From: Coleophoma eucalyptorum
Taxonomy: Eukaryota > Ascomycota > Leotiomycetes > Helotiales > Dermateaceae
Length of the DNA: 64,000 nucleotides
Direction of reading: 5' to 3'
Assembly (NCBI GenBank): GCA_026120035.1
Contig: JALRME010000003.1
Span: 1,736,001-1,800,000, forward strand
Made by a program: the position numbers and the translations under genes
Shown here: positions 10,021 to 20,459 of the stretch, in pieces
Numbering within the stretch: position 1 is the stretch's first letter
How the letters are laid out: each line of letters starts with the position of its first letter
The notes under the pieces: model-generated
Database searches by the model: none
What the model was told of the DNA's origin: nothing
The model's input: only the letters and a program-made list of their open reading frames with translations

Positions 10021-13000
10021 ACAGAAGCATCAACCAAGCCCAAAAACGAGCGGCGATCATCCTGGGGCTTGCCCTTAGCCTTGTCACGATCGGTTAATCG
10101 ACCAGATTCGTCTTCACGAGAGCCAAAAGAAGCGCCTTTCGAATCCCGCCCAGACTTACCTACCACTTCCGACGCGGCCAACAAATCGGTGGGTCCAATT
10201 AATGATGATTTCTCAAACCTCGGAAGAAACACATTGCAGGAAGCGCCACAACTGCCGGCTCTCGCAATTCTTTCGGGAGGACCGGAAAGCACTAGCCACA
10301 TCTCAGATATTAGCCGACCAGTATCACTGGAGCTCCAGGATGACCTTGCTGCTCCTGTACCTATCAGTAAAGACCAGCCCTCTTGGGATCCTTATAATGC
10401 GACTCCTATCCACGAAGAGGAGGGATTTAATTTCACCACAAAGCCTGCGCATTTGGGCCCTGTCGCCGCACAAGAGGATATCAGTGCACGTTCGAACAGC
10501 AACAGCAGCGATGCTCATTTTTATGATGCAAATGAAGATCTCTCTCCGGATGAGGACTGGGTGATGGTGCGCCAAGAATCAACAACTCAAAACAAGACAA
10601 ATCCACAACCGGGCAAGTTGATCGGACAGCCAGCAAGTATCTTACACAGAACACGAGGCAGCTTTGACGTCACAAAGGCTTCACCTTTTGTACCAATTAG
10701 TCCGGTTCGTGCACAGTTTGGCGGCCCTAATTTTGCTACTCAGTCCGAACCGTTTCCAAAAAAGAATGATATCCCGGTACAAGCACGTATACCAGTGACG
10801 ACATCTAATCAGGCTGAGCATGATGAGGTTATCCCTAGGGATCCAAATTTTAAAGGGTTACCCCCTATTCGTCGAACTTCCGCGTTCGGCTTTGGTTTTG
10901 GTTCGCGTCAGGCCAAACAAAGATTCCCAATTGATGACGACGATGAAGACGTTTCTCCTCATGGAAGTCAAGGCCAGCCTGTGGTCGCCAATACTGGACC
11001 CTTAGTTACAGAGATCACTAATTCTGCAAAACCATCTATCAGCGCTGTACAAACCACGGCGAATACCTCTGGAGAAAATGCCAGCCAAAGTCGGGATCAG
11101 AATCACTTATCAGCGATACGTAACCCAGAGCTTGCAGATATTAGCCCGGCAGCACACAGCCAACAGACTACAAAGCAGCAGCAAATTCCATCATCTGGGA
11201 CTGCTCCTCGAAGCGCAGGCTTTGTCATGGTAAATCAACGAGCTCCAGACAAAGTTCACGCACCTGGAATCAGTCAAGATCCACGATTGCCTCCCTCGGC
11301 GCATCAGAGCACTAGAATCTCTCAAGAGGCCCGCAGATCTCAAGAGACCCGACGCTCTCAGGACAGTTGGCGACCAAATGCAGTACTGCCTCCTTCAAAT
11401 CAGCAGCAATATGTTGACCCTCCACCTGTTCGACCAGGCAGTCAAATTCATCCACAACGCTCAGCAAGTTTGCCGAGAGCTACACCAAATCTGCAGCAGA
11501 AGGGTTTTGACCAGCCACCATCGTCTGCTTATAGATATCCCCAGCTTTTCCAAGCCGGGAGTCAAACTGATCCAGACATACCTCGAGACAGCGGTGATAT
11601 GCCATCAGGCTACTACCAGCAGCCGATACATCGTGATGAAGCTCTTCTACCTAGACAGCAGACCAGCGAGTACCAGATTCCTGGAGTAGGCCCCCCTATG
11701 GAAGAGCCACGAGCAACAACTTCAAGGAGAAATTCTTTCTTTGGCAGTCTTGGTGGGAAGCTATCCCGCAACGCGTCTCGTGATCGCGCTGGATCTATGT
11801 CAAGAGAGGCAGATGGGGGGAGACTTGAGTCTCGGGGCAATGATCTGGACCCGAATTCAGGACTTGAGGATATTCAGGCAAAACACCACAGACGCCGGTC
11901 AAGTTTGTTCGGGAACCTGAATCGTGCCTCAACTAGTGGAAGTGGCCCACCCCAAAGCCGTGAAAGTGTAGTCGCTCAAGTATCGGGATCTCGAACAGAT
12001 CTGTTCAATATGAACAATGAGCCATCAAAGCCTCCCCCTGCTGAGCGTAAACGCTCTTTCTTTGGTTCGTCGGCTTCATCGCCGTCCTCGAACTCGAAGC
12101 CAAACAAACTATCTAGAGCCTTGACAAGTGCCATGCCTGAAGAGGGATCCGGCAAGAAGAAAAGATTTTCTACCTTAAGCAACATATTTAGTAGCAGGGA
12201 TCGTCGTAGCACCAAATCAACACTGTCTCGAGTTGTGCGCGATGAAGGCACCACTTCAATAGGACATTCGCCCACAATGACCAGTCCTCAACATGGCCAA
12301 AACTTCCAAGGTTTGAAGAATCAGCCTTCAGCGGAACCATTACAGAATCCTGCCGAGCAGTTCGATGGACAGCACAAACCTATGCCAGAACCCGCTCCAG
12401 CTCCAGCTCCTGTTCGATCACAGAGCCAGCAGCGTAATGTTTTGACCAAACAACCTTCATTGCGCGACTCATCGAAACCACGACCGGAAAGCCGATCAAG
12501 ACGGCCATCTGCGGCCGGATTTTTTGGAAGTTTCATGGGTCGAAAATCTCATCAGGGTGACTATAGTCTTGTGGATACAAGCGCATCCAAACCAATGTCT
12601 CCTCAACCAACGGTGCCCGACATGAGTAAACCACCGCAGATAATTCAACAGCAGCAACAGCCCCGAAGCATTCCTTGGCAAGATACTACCTCGCAGGCAC
12701 ATTCACAGCAACCTGATCGTGGTAGACGTACTTCCCGTGAGCCAGAACCTGTATACGACAATGTACCAATACCAGGGGGTTACACGTTAGTCCATGGCGC
12801 CGAAGCTCAGCAGTCAACTCAGCATGGTCCTCTTAATATACCCCAGGGGCCAAATGATAACCGCATGGTGCAGCAAAACCAATATAACACCGGTGTACAA
12901 GACACACAGCCAGAGAGCTATCACAATCGAAAGTCTAGTGGTGCGCAGGTAGCTCAATATGATGGGCCACAAGACTTCCGAGATCATCAACATCAGCTAA

Positions 13001-13845
13001 ATGGTCTTAGTTCTCTCGAGACATTCGAGGACTATCAACGTCGCCAAGCACCTCGACGGCTTAGTAGAGAAGATATTCTTGCCAGATCGCCCCCGAGAGA
13101 ACCCATTGGACAGCAGAGACCATACCAAATCAGTCTTCCTGGCGAAGAGGAGATCGGTCACCGTAAGCAATCTAGTGACAATAACATAATGCGAGCTCTA
13201 TCGTCCGAGCTTCAGAAAATCAGTACCAGCGGGCTAGCTTTGAGAGATAGTAGGATATCTGAACTAAAACAGCCTATTCTGCGCCACCCAGAAAGCCCAG
13301 CTGGCTATCCTCTTCCTGCAGATACAGCCCTCTCCCCGGTAAATCCTTCGGCACAAAACTTACCGCCACCCCCTCCTCCAAAATGGGAACAACTGCCTAC
13401 TGCCAGTAATCAAGATCTTGTACGTTCAAACACTGGAAGAACACACGCTAGTGAAGTCAGCCAAGTCTCAGCAGAAGCTGCGCGATCTCTCGTGCCACAA
13501 AAGAAAGATGAGCAGGGAAATGGTTCTTCGCCAAGTATTACACCCGAGCGGAGGGAGAGCCCCCAGCCAGCTATCAGAAGTACTGTCCTTGATGCCCCTA
13601 CGAGAGCAGAGGAGAATCTCTATGGTGCATCGCCAAAGATCAAGAATGGTGATCTTGGATATGAGGGGAAAGAAGTAGCAAATAATATGCCCAGAGGACG
13701 TGAGGAGGAAGAGAAAATCTTCTTAAGCGGCGAGAATATTCCTGTCGAGAGGGAGCAAGATAATGCGATGATGAGTGCAACTTCTTATCCAGGGCAAGAA
13801 TGGTCACCCTATCCTCACGGAACTGGCATTGAAGAATGGGACTAG
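10021..13845 (+). CDS. Very long disordered protein ORF (part B)
   Basis: Open frame of 1274 codons after the acceptor at 10020; an ATG at 9970 would add 17 residues (MIRICFERFAKFWLPLQ) whose Phe/Cys/Trp-rich character is unlike the rest and looks intronic. The protein is Gln/Pro/Ser-rich and disordered. Distinctive are five basophilic blocks: RRNSFFGSL (nt 11726), RRRSSLFGNL (11891), RKRSFFGSS (12047), KKRFSTLSNIFSSRDRR (12158) and RRPSAAGFFGSFMGRK (12500). They resemble repeated kinase or 14-3-3-type sites. A Pro stretch NLPPPPPPKWEQ lies near nt 13360, and the C-terminus contains MMSATSYPGQEW. The function is unknown. Likely either the second half of a 2603-aa protein with part A or a separate gene whose first exon I cannot place. 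Confidence 0.7.
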   Translation, partial: TEASTKPKNERRSSWGLPLALSRSVNRPDSSSREPKEAPFESRPDLPTTSDAANKSVGPINDDFSNLGRNTLQEAPQLPALAILSGGPESTSHISDISRPVSLELQDDLAAPVPISKDQPSWDPYNATPIHEEEGFNFTTKPAHLGPVAAQEDISARSNSNSSDAHFYDANEDLSPDEDWVMVRQESTTQNKTNPQPGKLIGQPASILHRTRGSFDVTKASPFVPISPVRAQFGGPNFATQSEPFPKKNDIPVQARIPVTTSNQAEHDEVIPRDPNFKGLPPIRRTSAFGFGFGSRQAKQRFPIDDDDEDVSPHGSQGQPVVANTGPLVTEITNSAKPSISAVQTTANTSGENASQSRDQNHLSAIRNPELADISPAAHSQQTTKQQQIPSSGTAPRSAGFVMVNQRAPDKVHAPGISQDPRLPPSAHQSTRISQEARRSQETRRSQDSWRPNAVLPPSNQQQYVDPPPVRPGSQIHPQRSASLPRATPNLQQKGFDQPPSSAYRYPQLFQAGSQTDPDIPRDSGDMPSGYYQQPIHRDEALLPRQQTSEYQIPGVGPPMEEPRATTSRRNSFFGSLGGKLSRNASRDRAGSMSREADGGRLESRGNDLDPNSGLEDIQAKHHRRRSSLFGNLNRASTSGSGPPQSRESVVAQVSGSRTDLFNMNNEPSKPPPAERKRSFFGSSASSPSSNSKPNKLSRALTSAMPEEGSGKKKRFSTLSNIFSSRDRRSTKSTLSRVVRDEGTTSIGHSPTMTSPQHGQNFQGLKNQPSAEPLQNPAEQFDGQHKPMPEPAPAPAPVRSQSQQRNVLTKQPSLRDSSKPRPESRSRRPSAAGFFGSFMGRKSHQGDYSLVDTSASKPMSPQPTVPDMSKPPQIIQQQQQPRSIPWQDTTSQAHSQQPDRGRRTSREPEPVYDNVPIPGGYTLVHGAEAQQSTQHGPLNIPQGPNDNRMVQQNQYNTGVQDTQPESYHNRKSSGAQVAQYDGPQDFRDHQHQLNGLSSLETFEDYQRRQAPRRLSREDILARSPPREPIGQQRPYQISLPGEEEIGHRKQSSDNNIMRALSSELQKISTSGLALRDSRISELKQPILRHPESPAGYPLPADTALSPVNPSAQNLPPPPPPKWEQLPTASNQDLVRSNTGRTHASEVSQVSAEAARSLVPQKKDEQGNGSSPSITPERRESPQPAIRSTVLDAPTRAEENLYGASPKIKNGDLGYEGKEVANNMPRGREEEEKIFLSGENIPVEREQDNAMMSATSYPGQEWSPYPHGTGIEEWD

Positions 13846-14318
13846 ATCAGGGAATGGTGAAAGAGGCATGACATGAATTGGGAATGAATGAATGACGATG
13901 GGATGAGATTTTTTCTATTTTCGATACCATCAGACCTGAATAATGACTCAAGTAATGTGTATTTATGGATTGATACCCTGTAACTGAAGCTCAGATCCCA
14001 TCATTTTCAAAGTTCCTCGTGTGATCTATTCACCTATGACTCAAATTTGCACTGTCTTCCTCTCATGAATTCCATAATCTCTGAAAAGAAAATAAAAAGT
14101 CAAAAGCGCCCAGTCAGTAGCAAACGCTGCAAAAAGATTATAATAGCAATATGAAAAGGCTCCGAAAAAGTCGTTTCAACGCAACTTTGAAGGAGCTTTA
14201 AGTAGTTTGTCGATTAAAAGCCTTATGAAGACGGTTAGAATCCAAAATGAACCAAATTCTCCCCTGTCCCTATCTTCAACCAAAGCTCCGTTAGTAGTTA
14301 CAGATGTAATTGCATAAA
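13846..14318. other. Convergent 3' intergenic region
   Basis: The stretch lies between the end of the long plus-strand ORF and the end of the minus-strand NLR-like gene. I see no gene; it should hold both 3' UTRs and polyadenylation sites. Confidence 0.5.
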
Positions 14319-17300
14319 TCATCTACTCCAAAACTGAACAAGGCAGTCAAAGTTCTTCTCATCCGTAGCTTGAGTCCAATCAGTAACGATCCTCCTTCTT
14401 ATTCTTTCCGCAGCTTTGATCTCCTCCCTGCCTTTGGAAAGGAGCCCCATGTCTTGATAGACACAGCCCATCTTATACTTAGCCCTTGCAATCTCATTCC
14501 TTAAATAGTCCTGGTCTTCATAACGTTTTAATGAACGCTCTAACATGTTTCTGTGCAGATTTAAGCTCAGTCACATATTTAGTTAGGGGGAACACTTACG
14601 TTGCCTCCAAATATTCTCGTTTTCGATGTAAATGACACCCTATTTTGTAGAAGGCATCGGCTGTCTTATGGTGGCGCTCGCCCAAGGTAGTTCTGTATAT
14701 CTCCAATGCCTCCTTGTGTGACTTGTAAGCGTCTTCATACTTTCCCTTTGCTGCAACTATGTTTTGGCATTTCTCAAATTCTTCACCTTGAGCAGTCTGA
14801 ATATTGCCTAATGCAAACAATGCTAGTCCATTCCTTGGTATATCTGTTAGCATTTTAGTAACGAGTGAGGAAGCAAGTCGTACCTGAAATCATCTCTTCC
14901 ATCTCCATCTAAAGGAATCAATGGCATTACAGTTTGCTCTGCTTCACGAAGCTTGCCTTGGAGCCACAGGCAGGTAGCAAGCATAGGCGTGAAGAGCTTT
15001 TTGTCACCAGTTAAACCATCCCATGCTTTGAGGCACCTTCGGTAGTAGTCTTCTGCTTCTTCAAACCGATTCATGCCTTGAAGACCATTTCCAATCCTTC
15101 CAAGGCTGAGCCCCTCCCAGGCATTTGGACGCTGAAGCTCTCCTGCGTTAAATGCTCGTTGAATATAGACCCACTGTTTTTGAAAGTTCTTTAGAGCCCC
15201 TTCAAAGTTGTTTGTCTCCGTATCGAGAGAGCCAAGGCCCCCGTAAATATCTCCTAGGGCCACCAAACCACCCTGTCCTTCCGAAATATACCTCAAGCAG
15301 TAGTCTTCCGCACGTCTCAACAGATCTTGGGCCAAATCGAAGATTCCTTTCTCGTAGCACATCCTAGATGAATTATTAGTATTATTAAAAAATCATGGTC
15401 ATTGCCATGTTAACGTACCAACCTGCCTCGTAGAGAATTGAAGGGAATTCCCAGTTGACCTCATCTGCTGGAATGAGCGGAGGGTCTGGTCCAGCCAAGG
15501 AATGAGTATAGTGCTGACAAAGCGACTCAACATGGGATAAGTAGTTAATGCGATTCGGCAACAGAGCCGGATCGTACATGATGCCTCTTGTTTGGCTGGG
15601 CCAGCTTCGCTTGATAATGGTTACACCAAGTTTGAAACTTCTGTATCGATCTTGTGGTGTCATTTGAGACCTACAATAAGCTTGTACCGGTCTAGGAATA
15701 CTGATTTCTTGAAGATTTCCGTTGTATGATATTAAAGAGCGTTGTATTAGAGTCTTTTTCAGCTGGTGCAAATTCCTTTCAGTCGAGATCATTTCCAAAT
15801 CTGGATTTTGAGATGTACCAGAGTCCTGGAGTAATATCTTTAGCTGAATCCGATCTGGGTCCAGATATGCCATTATGTTTAACAATATTAGCGTATCGTT
15901 GTTAAGCCTCTCAAATTGCTTCTCCCAAACGATCTGTAGGGAAAGGTGGTAGCTGTGGTAGTCATAGAAATCTATCAGCCGGGAAGAATCGCGTGTGATG
16001 GTATTCGATATTAAGATTATTCCAAGTGGGTTATAGTCGATGCTTTCGACGATTTTCCATGCTGCTTTTACTTCTTCTTCGTCCATAGAAGACTGATTGA
16101 AGTTTGTACCATTGAATTTGGTACGGGTGATTAGTAGCTCTACCGCACTCTCTTCGTCTAGTTGTCCTAACTTAAGTCCACCAAATCTGTGGACTAATTT
16201 CTCGTCTCGACTTGTAATCAGTACTGATCCATGGTTACAATCTGGTCGAAACATTTCAATTAGATCTTCTTTCTCCTGTTGTAAGTCCTCGTTCTCATCG
16301 CTTGCAGCATTATCAAAAATGATAAGCCAATTCTCTCCTATATACCTAATATCAGCATTTTCATACCTCTCTTATTTTGCTATTGATGAACCTACTCGTT
16401 CTCTCGAGCCATTTCTTCATATATTGTGCCACAGAATGTGGGTTTGCTGGTCCGTCTTCCCTCAAACCAAGCTCAACTGAAAAGTGAGAAAAGCTAGCTG
16501 CGAGCTTTGCTTGGCTTTCTGCATCAGCCCATAAAATGATGCTGAAATGATGTTGCTGGCGAAATGCATAACTGAGCGCTGATTGCGTTTTTCCAATACC
16601 ACCAGAACCGCAAATAGCAAAGGTTCGCTGCTTTGGTGGCTCATTATGACTCGGTAGCCTTAGAGCACGATCAATGGTGTTCATAAGTTCTCCTCTACCA
16701 ACAAACTGCTCATTTTTTTGATGTGGTGTTGTAACAAAGCATGGTATCCTCGCCTCCCGATTAGGCTCTGGTGTGAACTCTTGCATAGCAATATCTGAAA
16801 CAAGAAACCGGTTTTCAACAGCTAATTCATTAATGTTTTTCATGAGAACATCGAAGTAACTTTCAGCCCTGCTTGGGAAGCGACCCAATTCAAGATGATC
16901 AGCTTCAGCTGCTATGACATTTGCTGAGTTCCAGCGCAGGTTTGCCATATCTTTTGTGATGAGCTAAATGCGGTTAGTAAGTGTAGTTGTAGATCAATAT
17001 ATCACTTACGCAATTGACTTTTGGGTGCCGCCATCGATTATGCTGCCACACAGTCTCCTTTAACTCATAAAAGCTTCTCACTCGTGAATTTGGATTCAAA
17101 TCTCTGAAATTTTCAGAAATATCCTTTAAAGGGCCCCAGTCCAAGTCTTTCAAAACCTGGATTACGGGGCTTTTCCTGGTTGTGGTACCAGTCTCAACAG
17201 CCGCACATCGCAGAACTGTGTCTTCGAAGTCTGACCTCCTCTCATCGTGTATGCAACCAAGAAAAATAATTCCAGTGGTATTTGTGAACATGTGCCTATA

Positions 17301-17773
17301 ATCTGGCTCGCAGCTGGCAATATACAGTGCCTATTATATGCTAAGTAAATGGACCAAGATTAAATATACTATTTGCAACAGAATAATTACCTTCTTCAAG
17401 ATAAAAGACCCGAAGCTATAACAAATAAATATAATAGGACGTAAGTCGCTCCTAGAATCCTTTCTTTCTTTGAACAGCTTGCGGAGAAGAGTTTGTCCTT
17501 GATCCGTCAGATGCTCCCACGAGACATTAGCAGGAGATTCTGCAAAATTGTGGTTAAATATCAGTATCTTTGCCCGTGGGATCTGATGGCTTAGCACATC
17601 GTGCAGCCAGAGCCTGTGCTCTTCCAATTCAGAATGTGATCCAGGCTTTGATAGTCCTGGTATGTATACAACACTTGGAGAAATTAGTGCAACATTCCAA
17701 AACCAAACGATTGTTGTACTCACTCCAAGATGGGTTCTTGTACGCCATTATAAATATTGCAAAGAGTGCTCAT
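14319..17773 (-). CDS. NLR-like protein: alpha/beta hydrolase - NB-ARC - TPR
   Basis: Eight exons (17724..17773, 17391..17673, 17010..17330, 16396..16963, 15419..16337, 14884..15363, 14600..14833, 14319..14550) give 3087 nt, 1028 aa. Residues about 17-270 are a SesB/DUF676-like serine-hydrolase domain: strand VVYIPGL, nucleophile elbow FICYSFGS (Ser near 103) and a terminal DH His near 241. The first elbow Gly is Cys. An NB-ARC follows with P-loop GSGGIGKTQ (near 336-344), Walker B-like WLIIFDNA and sensor GSVLITSRD. TPR-type helical pairs fill residues about 715-1028. Such STAND proteins act in fungal non-self recognition and regulated cell death; here the role is inferred from architecture only. 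All splices restore frame and no stop is found, so the gene looks functional. Confidence 0.88.
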
Positions 17774-18419
17774 TTGAGGAATGATTCCACACTCATATGT
17801 GGTGAAACATAAGCGTCACACTTGACTACAGATGGTTTAGGAGGGTGGCGAGCAGGTATTTTACAAATTTACGCCATTCCAGTCTTGATGGCTGGTGGTA
17901 GCGATGGCATTTTAGCAGCTGACCTTTGCAACCTATTTATTGGGCTGAAATCTGCGGCAAGCCTGACTACTGTAATACCCTTTCCCAACACAGTGCTACC
18001 ACACCAAGTCCGTTCAAAATGAGGCAAACCTGAAGACGCTTTTGATTCGTTGGACTTATTGAGGCTGTGGAATAGACCACAAGACCTTTTACTATTCATC
18101 TCAAATGCCCTATTTGAAGTTGAGTGACATTATTCTTACTCCTATCTACCCTTGAGTTATTTTTAATCTTAAACTAGATTCCACTAATACTACCCTCCCT
18201 TGCAGATATCGGCACGTACCGTGCCATTGAAAAAGCAATTTTAAGTAGTCCCTACACTTGGGAAGCCCATAGGGAGTTATCGCCCCATAGTCCCCACTGA
18301 AATATACTTATCTTGAGCTTCCGAAGCGAAAAATATACTTTTTGAAGACCTTTAAGTCGTGCTTGCCAATGTATCTGTCGAGATAGTAGACCTCAAAATC
18401 TTGGTGTCTCACTTATTTT
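17774..18419. other. Intergenic upstream of the NLR-like gene
   Basis: I see no supported gene. The right end merges into the inverted-repeat arm that begins near 18420. Confidence 0.4.
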
Positions 18420-18735
18420 TGTATAAGTGGTTGTGGCAGAGCGAGTTTGGAGAGCCTCTCTTCTGGCAATCTATATAGAACGGGGTATGATTTGTCTAGG
18501 AATAAAGGCTTAGAAGTATATGACGATATCAAGGCTGCTTACCTATGATCCTTTTCAATGTAATGCACTTTACGATCAAATTCAAGCGTCGCAACCTTAG
18601 TTGTTTACGGCCAGTTTACAAATGAACTTTAAAGTACCTGTCTAACAATACTCTGGGTTTCCCGACATCGACAGTAGTTACTCAAAGTGGTCACATACTC
18701 GGTTGCGTTTATCTGTCCCTAACGACTTGATGTTT
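18420..18735 (-). pseudogene. Inverted, decayed 3' copy of the unknown gene at 18827-19778
   Basis: Read on the minus strand, this segment matches 19262-19595 with scattered mismatches. Shared blocks include GATGTCGGGAAA, TTTGATCGTAAAGTGC, ATTGAAAAGGATCATAGGTA and GCCAGAAGAGAGGCTCTCC. About 15 bases present in the right copy (around 19412-19427) are missing here, which breaks the frame. Several differences are C-to-T or G-to-A changes. It is a partial, non-coding remnant. Confidence 0.6.
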
Positions 18736-18826
18736 GTCTAATCTTTTCACACTTGTTCAATGCCCTCGACTCGGTCCTATAGTTCTCCTACACGCTCATT
18801 TACGACTTGATTGATCATCCGCGGCG

Positions 18827-19778
18827 ATGGGGTCTATCACATGCTCCGATTTGACTTCTACGAATTGCAATTCCGAACCCAATGAAAAACCAGAGAACCA
18901 CGTCAACTCTAGGTTGCACGAGTCCTCCTCTAGTTCAGAAAGCGACTCAGAGGACCACAGTCCCAATCTACCGCAGCTTCCCCAGGACGTATCCGACTTC
19001 TTTTCCACTATTGAAAACAAGGGTTATCCGCAGAAGCAGATTGGACAGGCCAAAGCTCGGCCGTGGATGAAGGTCTGGGATGGGATTGTTCAGCCTGATT
19101 CTAATGGAGAGCTCTGGGTCGCTTGCCCAAAGAGATGCGATTATGGTTGGTCAACTCTCATCATAAATTACCCATTGACCTTATCGTTGATCTAATGCGA
19201 GGCAGGGAGCAACCTCGGTGGCTATTGAACCTCGATTTCGAAACAGCCTTAAATTCCCAGCAGGAGGCATTGGATAAAGACAAAAGCGACCGATCATGTG
19301 TCTATTTGAGCAGCTGCTATCGATGTCGGGAAATCTAGGAATATTGCTGGACAGGCACTTAAAGTTCAATCTGTAGGCTGGCCGTGAACAATTATAAGAT
19401 TACGACGCTATTTCTCTCCAATAGATGAATTTGATCGTAAAGTGCGTTACATTGAAAAGGATCATAGGTAAGCAGCCTTGATATCGTCATATACTTCCAA
19501 GCCCTTATGCCTAGACAAATCATACTCCGCGATATAAAGATTACCAGAAGAGAGGCTCTCCAAACTTGCTATGCCACGACTACGTATACAAGCACAAATA
19601 TTACAGGGCGATAGAGATGACGAGGATCAGCTGCCCAAAACACAATGTGTCTTCGTGCCCGACATGCATGCACTCCGCCTGGCGCGAAGAAGAGAATGAC
19701 AGCATTAGTTGTTGGCACACCTCGATAGGCGTGAATATCGCTTGCAGCCCTGGCGACCTGGTACGTGGTACGAGATGA
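18827..19778 (+). pseudogene. Broken gene of unknown family
   Basis: A 5' exon from ATG 18827 encodes an acidic Ser-rich stretch and then a segment ending WVACPKRCDYG. A 58-nt intron-like gap (GTTGGT to GAGGCAG, about 19146-19203) leads to coherent coding pieces in changing frames: VAIEPRFRNSLKFPAGG, DVGKSRNIAGQALKVQSVGW, LRRYFSPIDEFDRKVRYIE and, after another intron-like gap, ILRDIKITRREALQTCYA and CVFVPDMHALRLARR. The frame must shift several times and hits stops, so I call it a pseudogene. The pieces look like one conserved fungal protein that I cannot name. A few of the frame changes could still be unrecognised introns. Confidence 0.5.
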
Positions 19779-20459
19779 TAATCCTTGGATTTGAAATTCT
19801 ACTCAAGTAGTAGTAGTAGTTAGCATTGCGGGGATGCGCCAAACTCCACCTCCAGTCATCCGCAGGAACGGGAGCACAGACAATTCGCCATGATTTTATG
19901 ATGCCAAAAGAATTGATTGAAAGAGGCTAGTTAAAAATATGTTATATGCGCTAAATGCCTTTGTACAAAGTACAACAATTGAGGATCCTGGTTTGATGTT
20001 GATACTTCATATGCCAGAGCATAAAAAGTACCAATGATTATCCCTTGATCGAAACTCTACGACAAGCCCCGAGAATCTGGCTAATGGTCAATTCAATCCG
20101 GATGAAATTGAATCTCTCTTCATGCTTGGTCAGAAACGATATCATCTGACTGAATTGACTGACGCCCGACAATGCAGACCTGTTCCAGGGTGTTTATTGA
20201 GGTTTCATGCAGATCGGGGGCGTTCAAGGTGACCCTCCAACCTCGGGTAATCCCGCCTGCCAGCTTCAGCAGATTGAAGATTCTAAACAACTGGCAATTA
20301 ACAATTTAGTGACGATTGGTACAGGGGTAAGTAAGGCTGAATATTTGTTCTTCTATGGAACTGATGTTTATTAAGAAGTTTATGTCATGATATTTCTATG
20401 AAGATCATAATGAGACAGATGGTAGCTACATCGCTACAGCTGAATGATAGTCAGTCATC
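19779..20459. other. Intergenic upstream of the CorA-like gene
   Basis: No gene is visible. A short TAG trinucleotide run lies near 19805. The 3' part should contain the promoter of the gene starting at 20460. Confidence 0.4.

Noticed and set aside
17724..17748. Alternative NLR start at the ATG encoding MAYKNPSW
   Set aside because: It splices out of phase into VVYIPGL; the upstream ATG at 17773 splices in phase.
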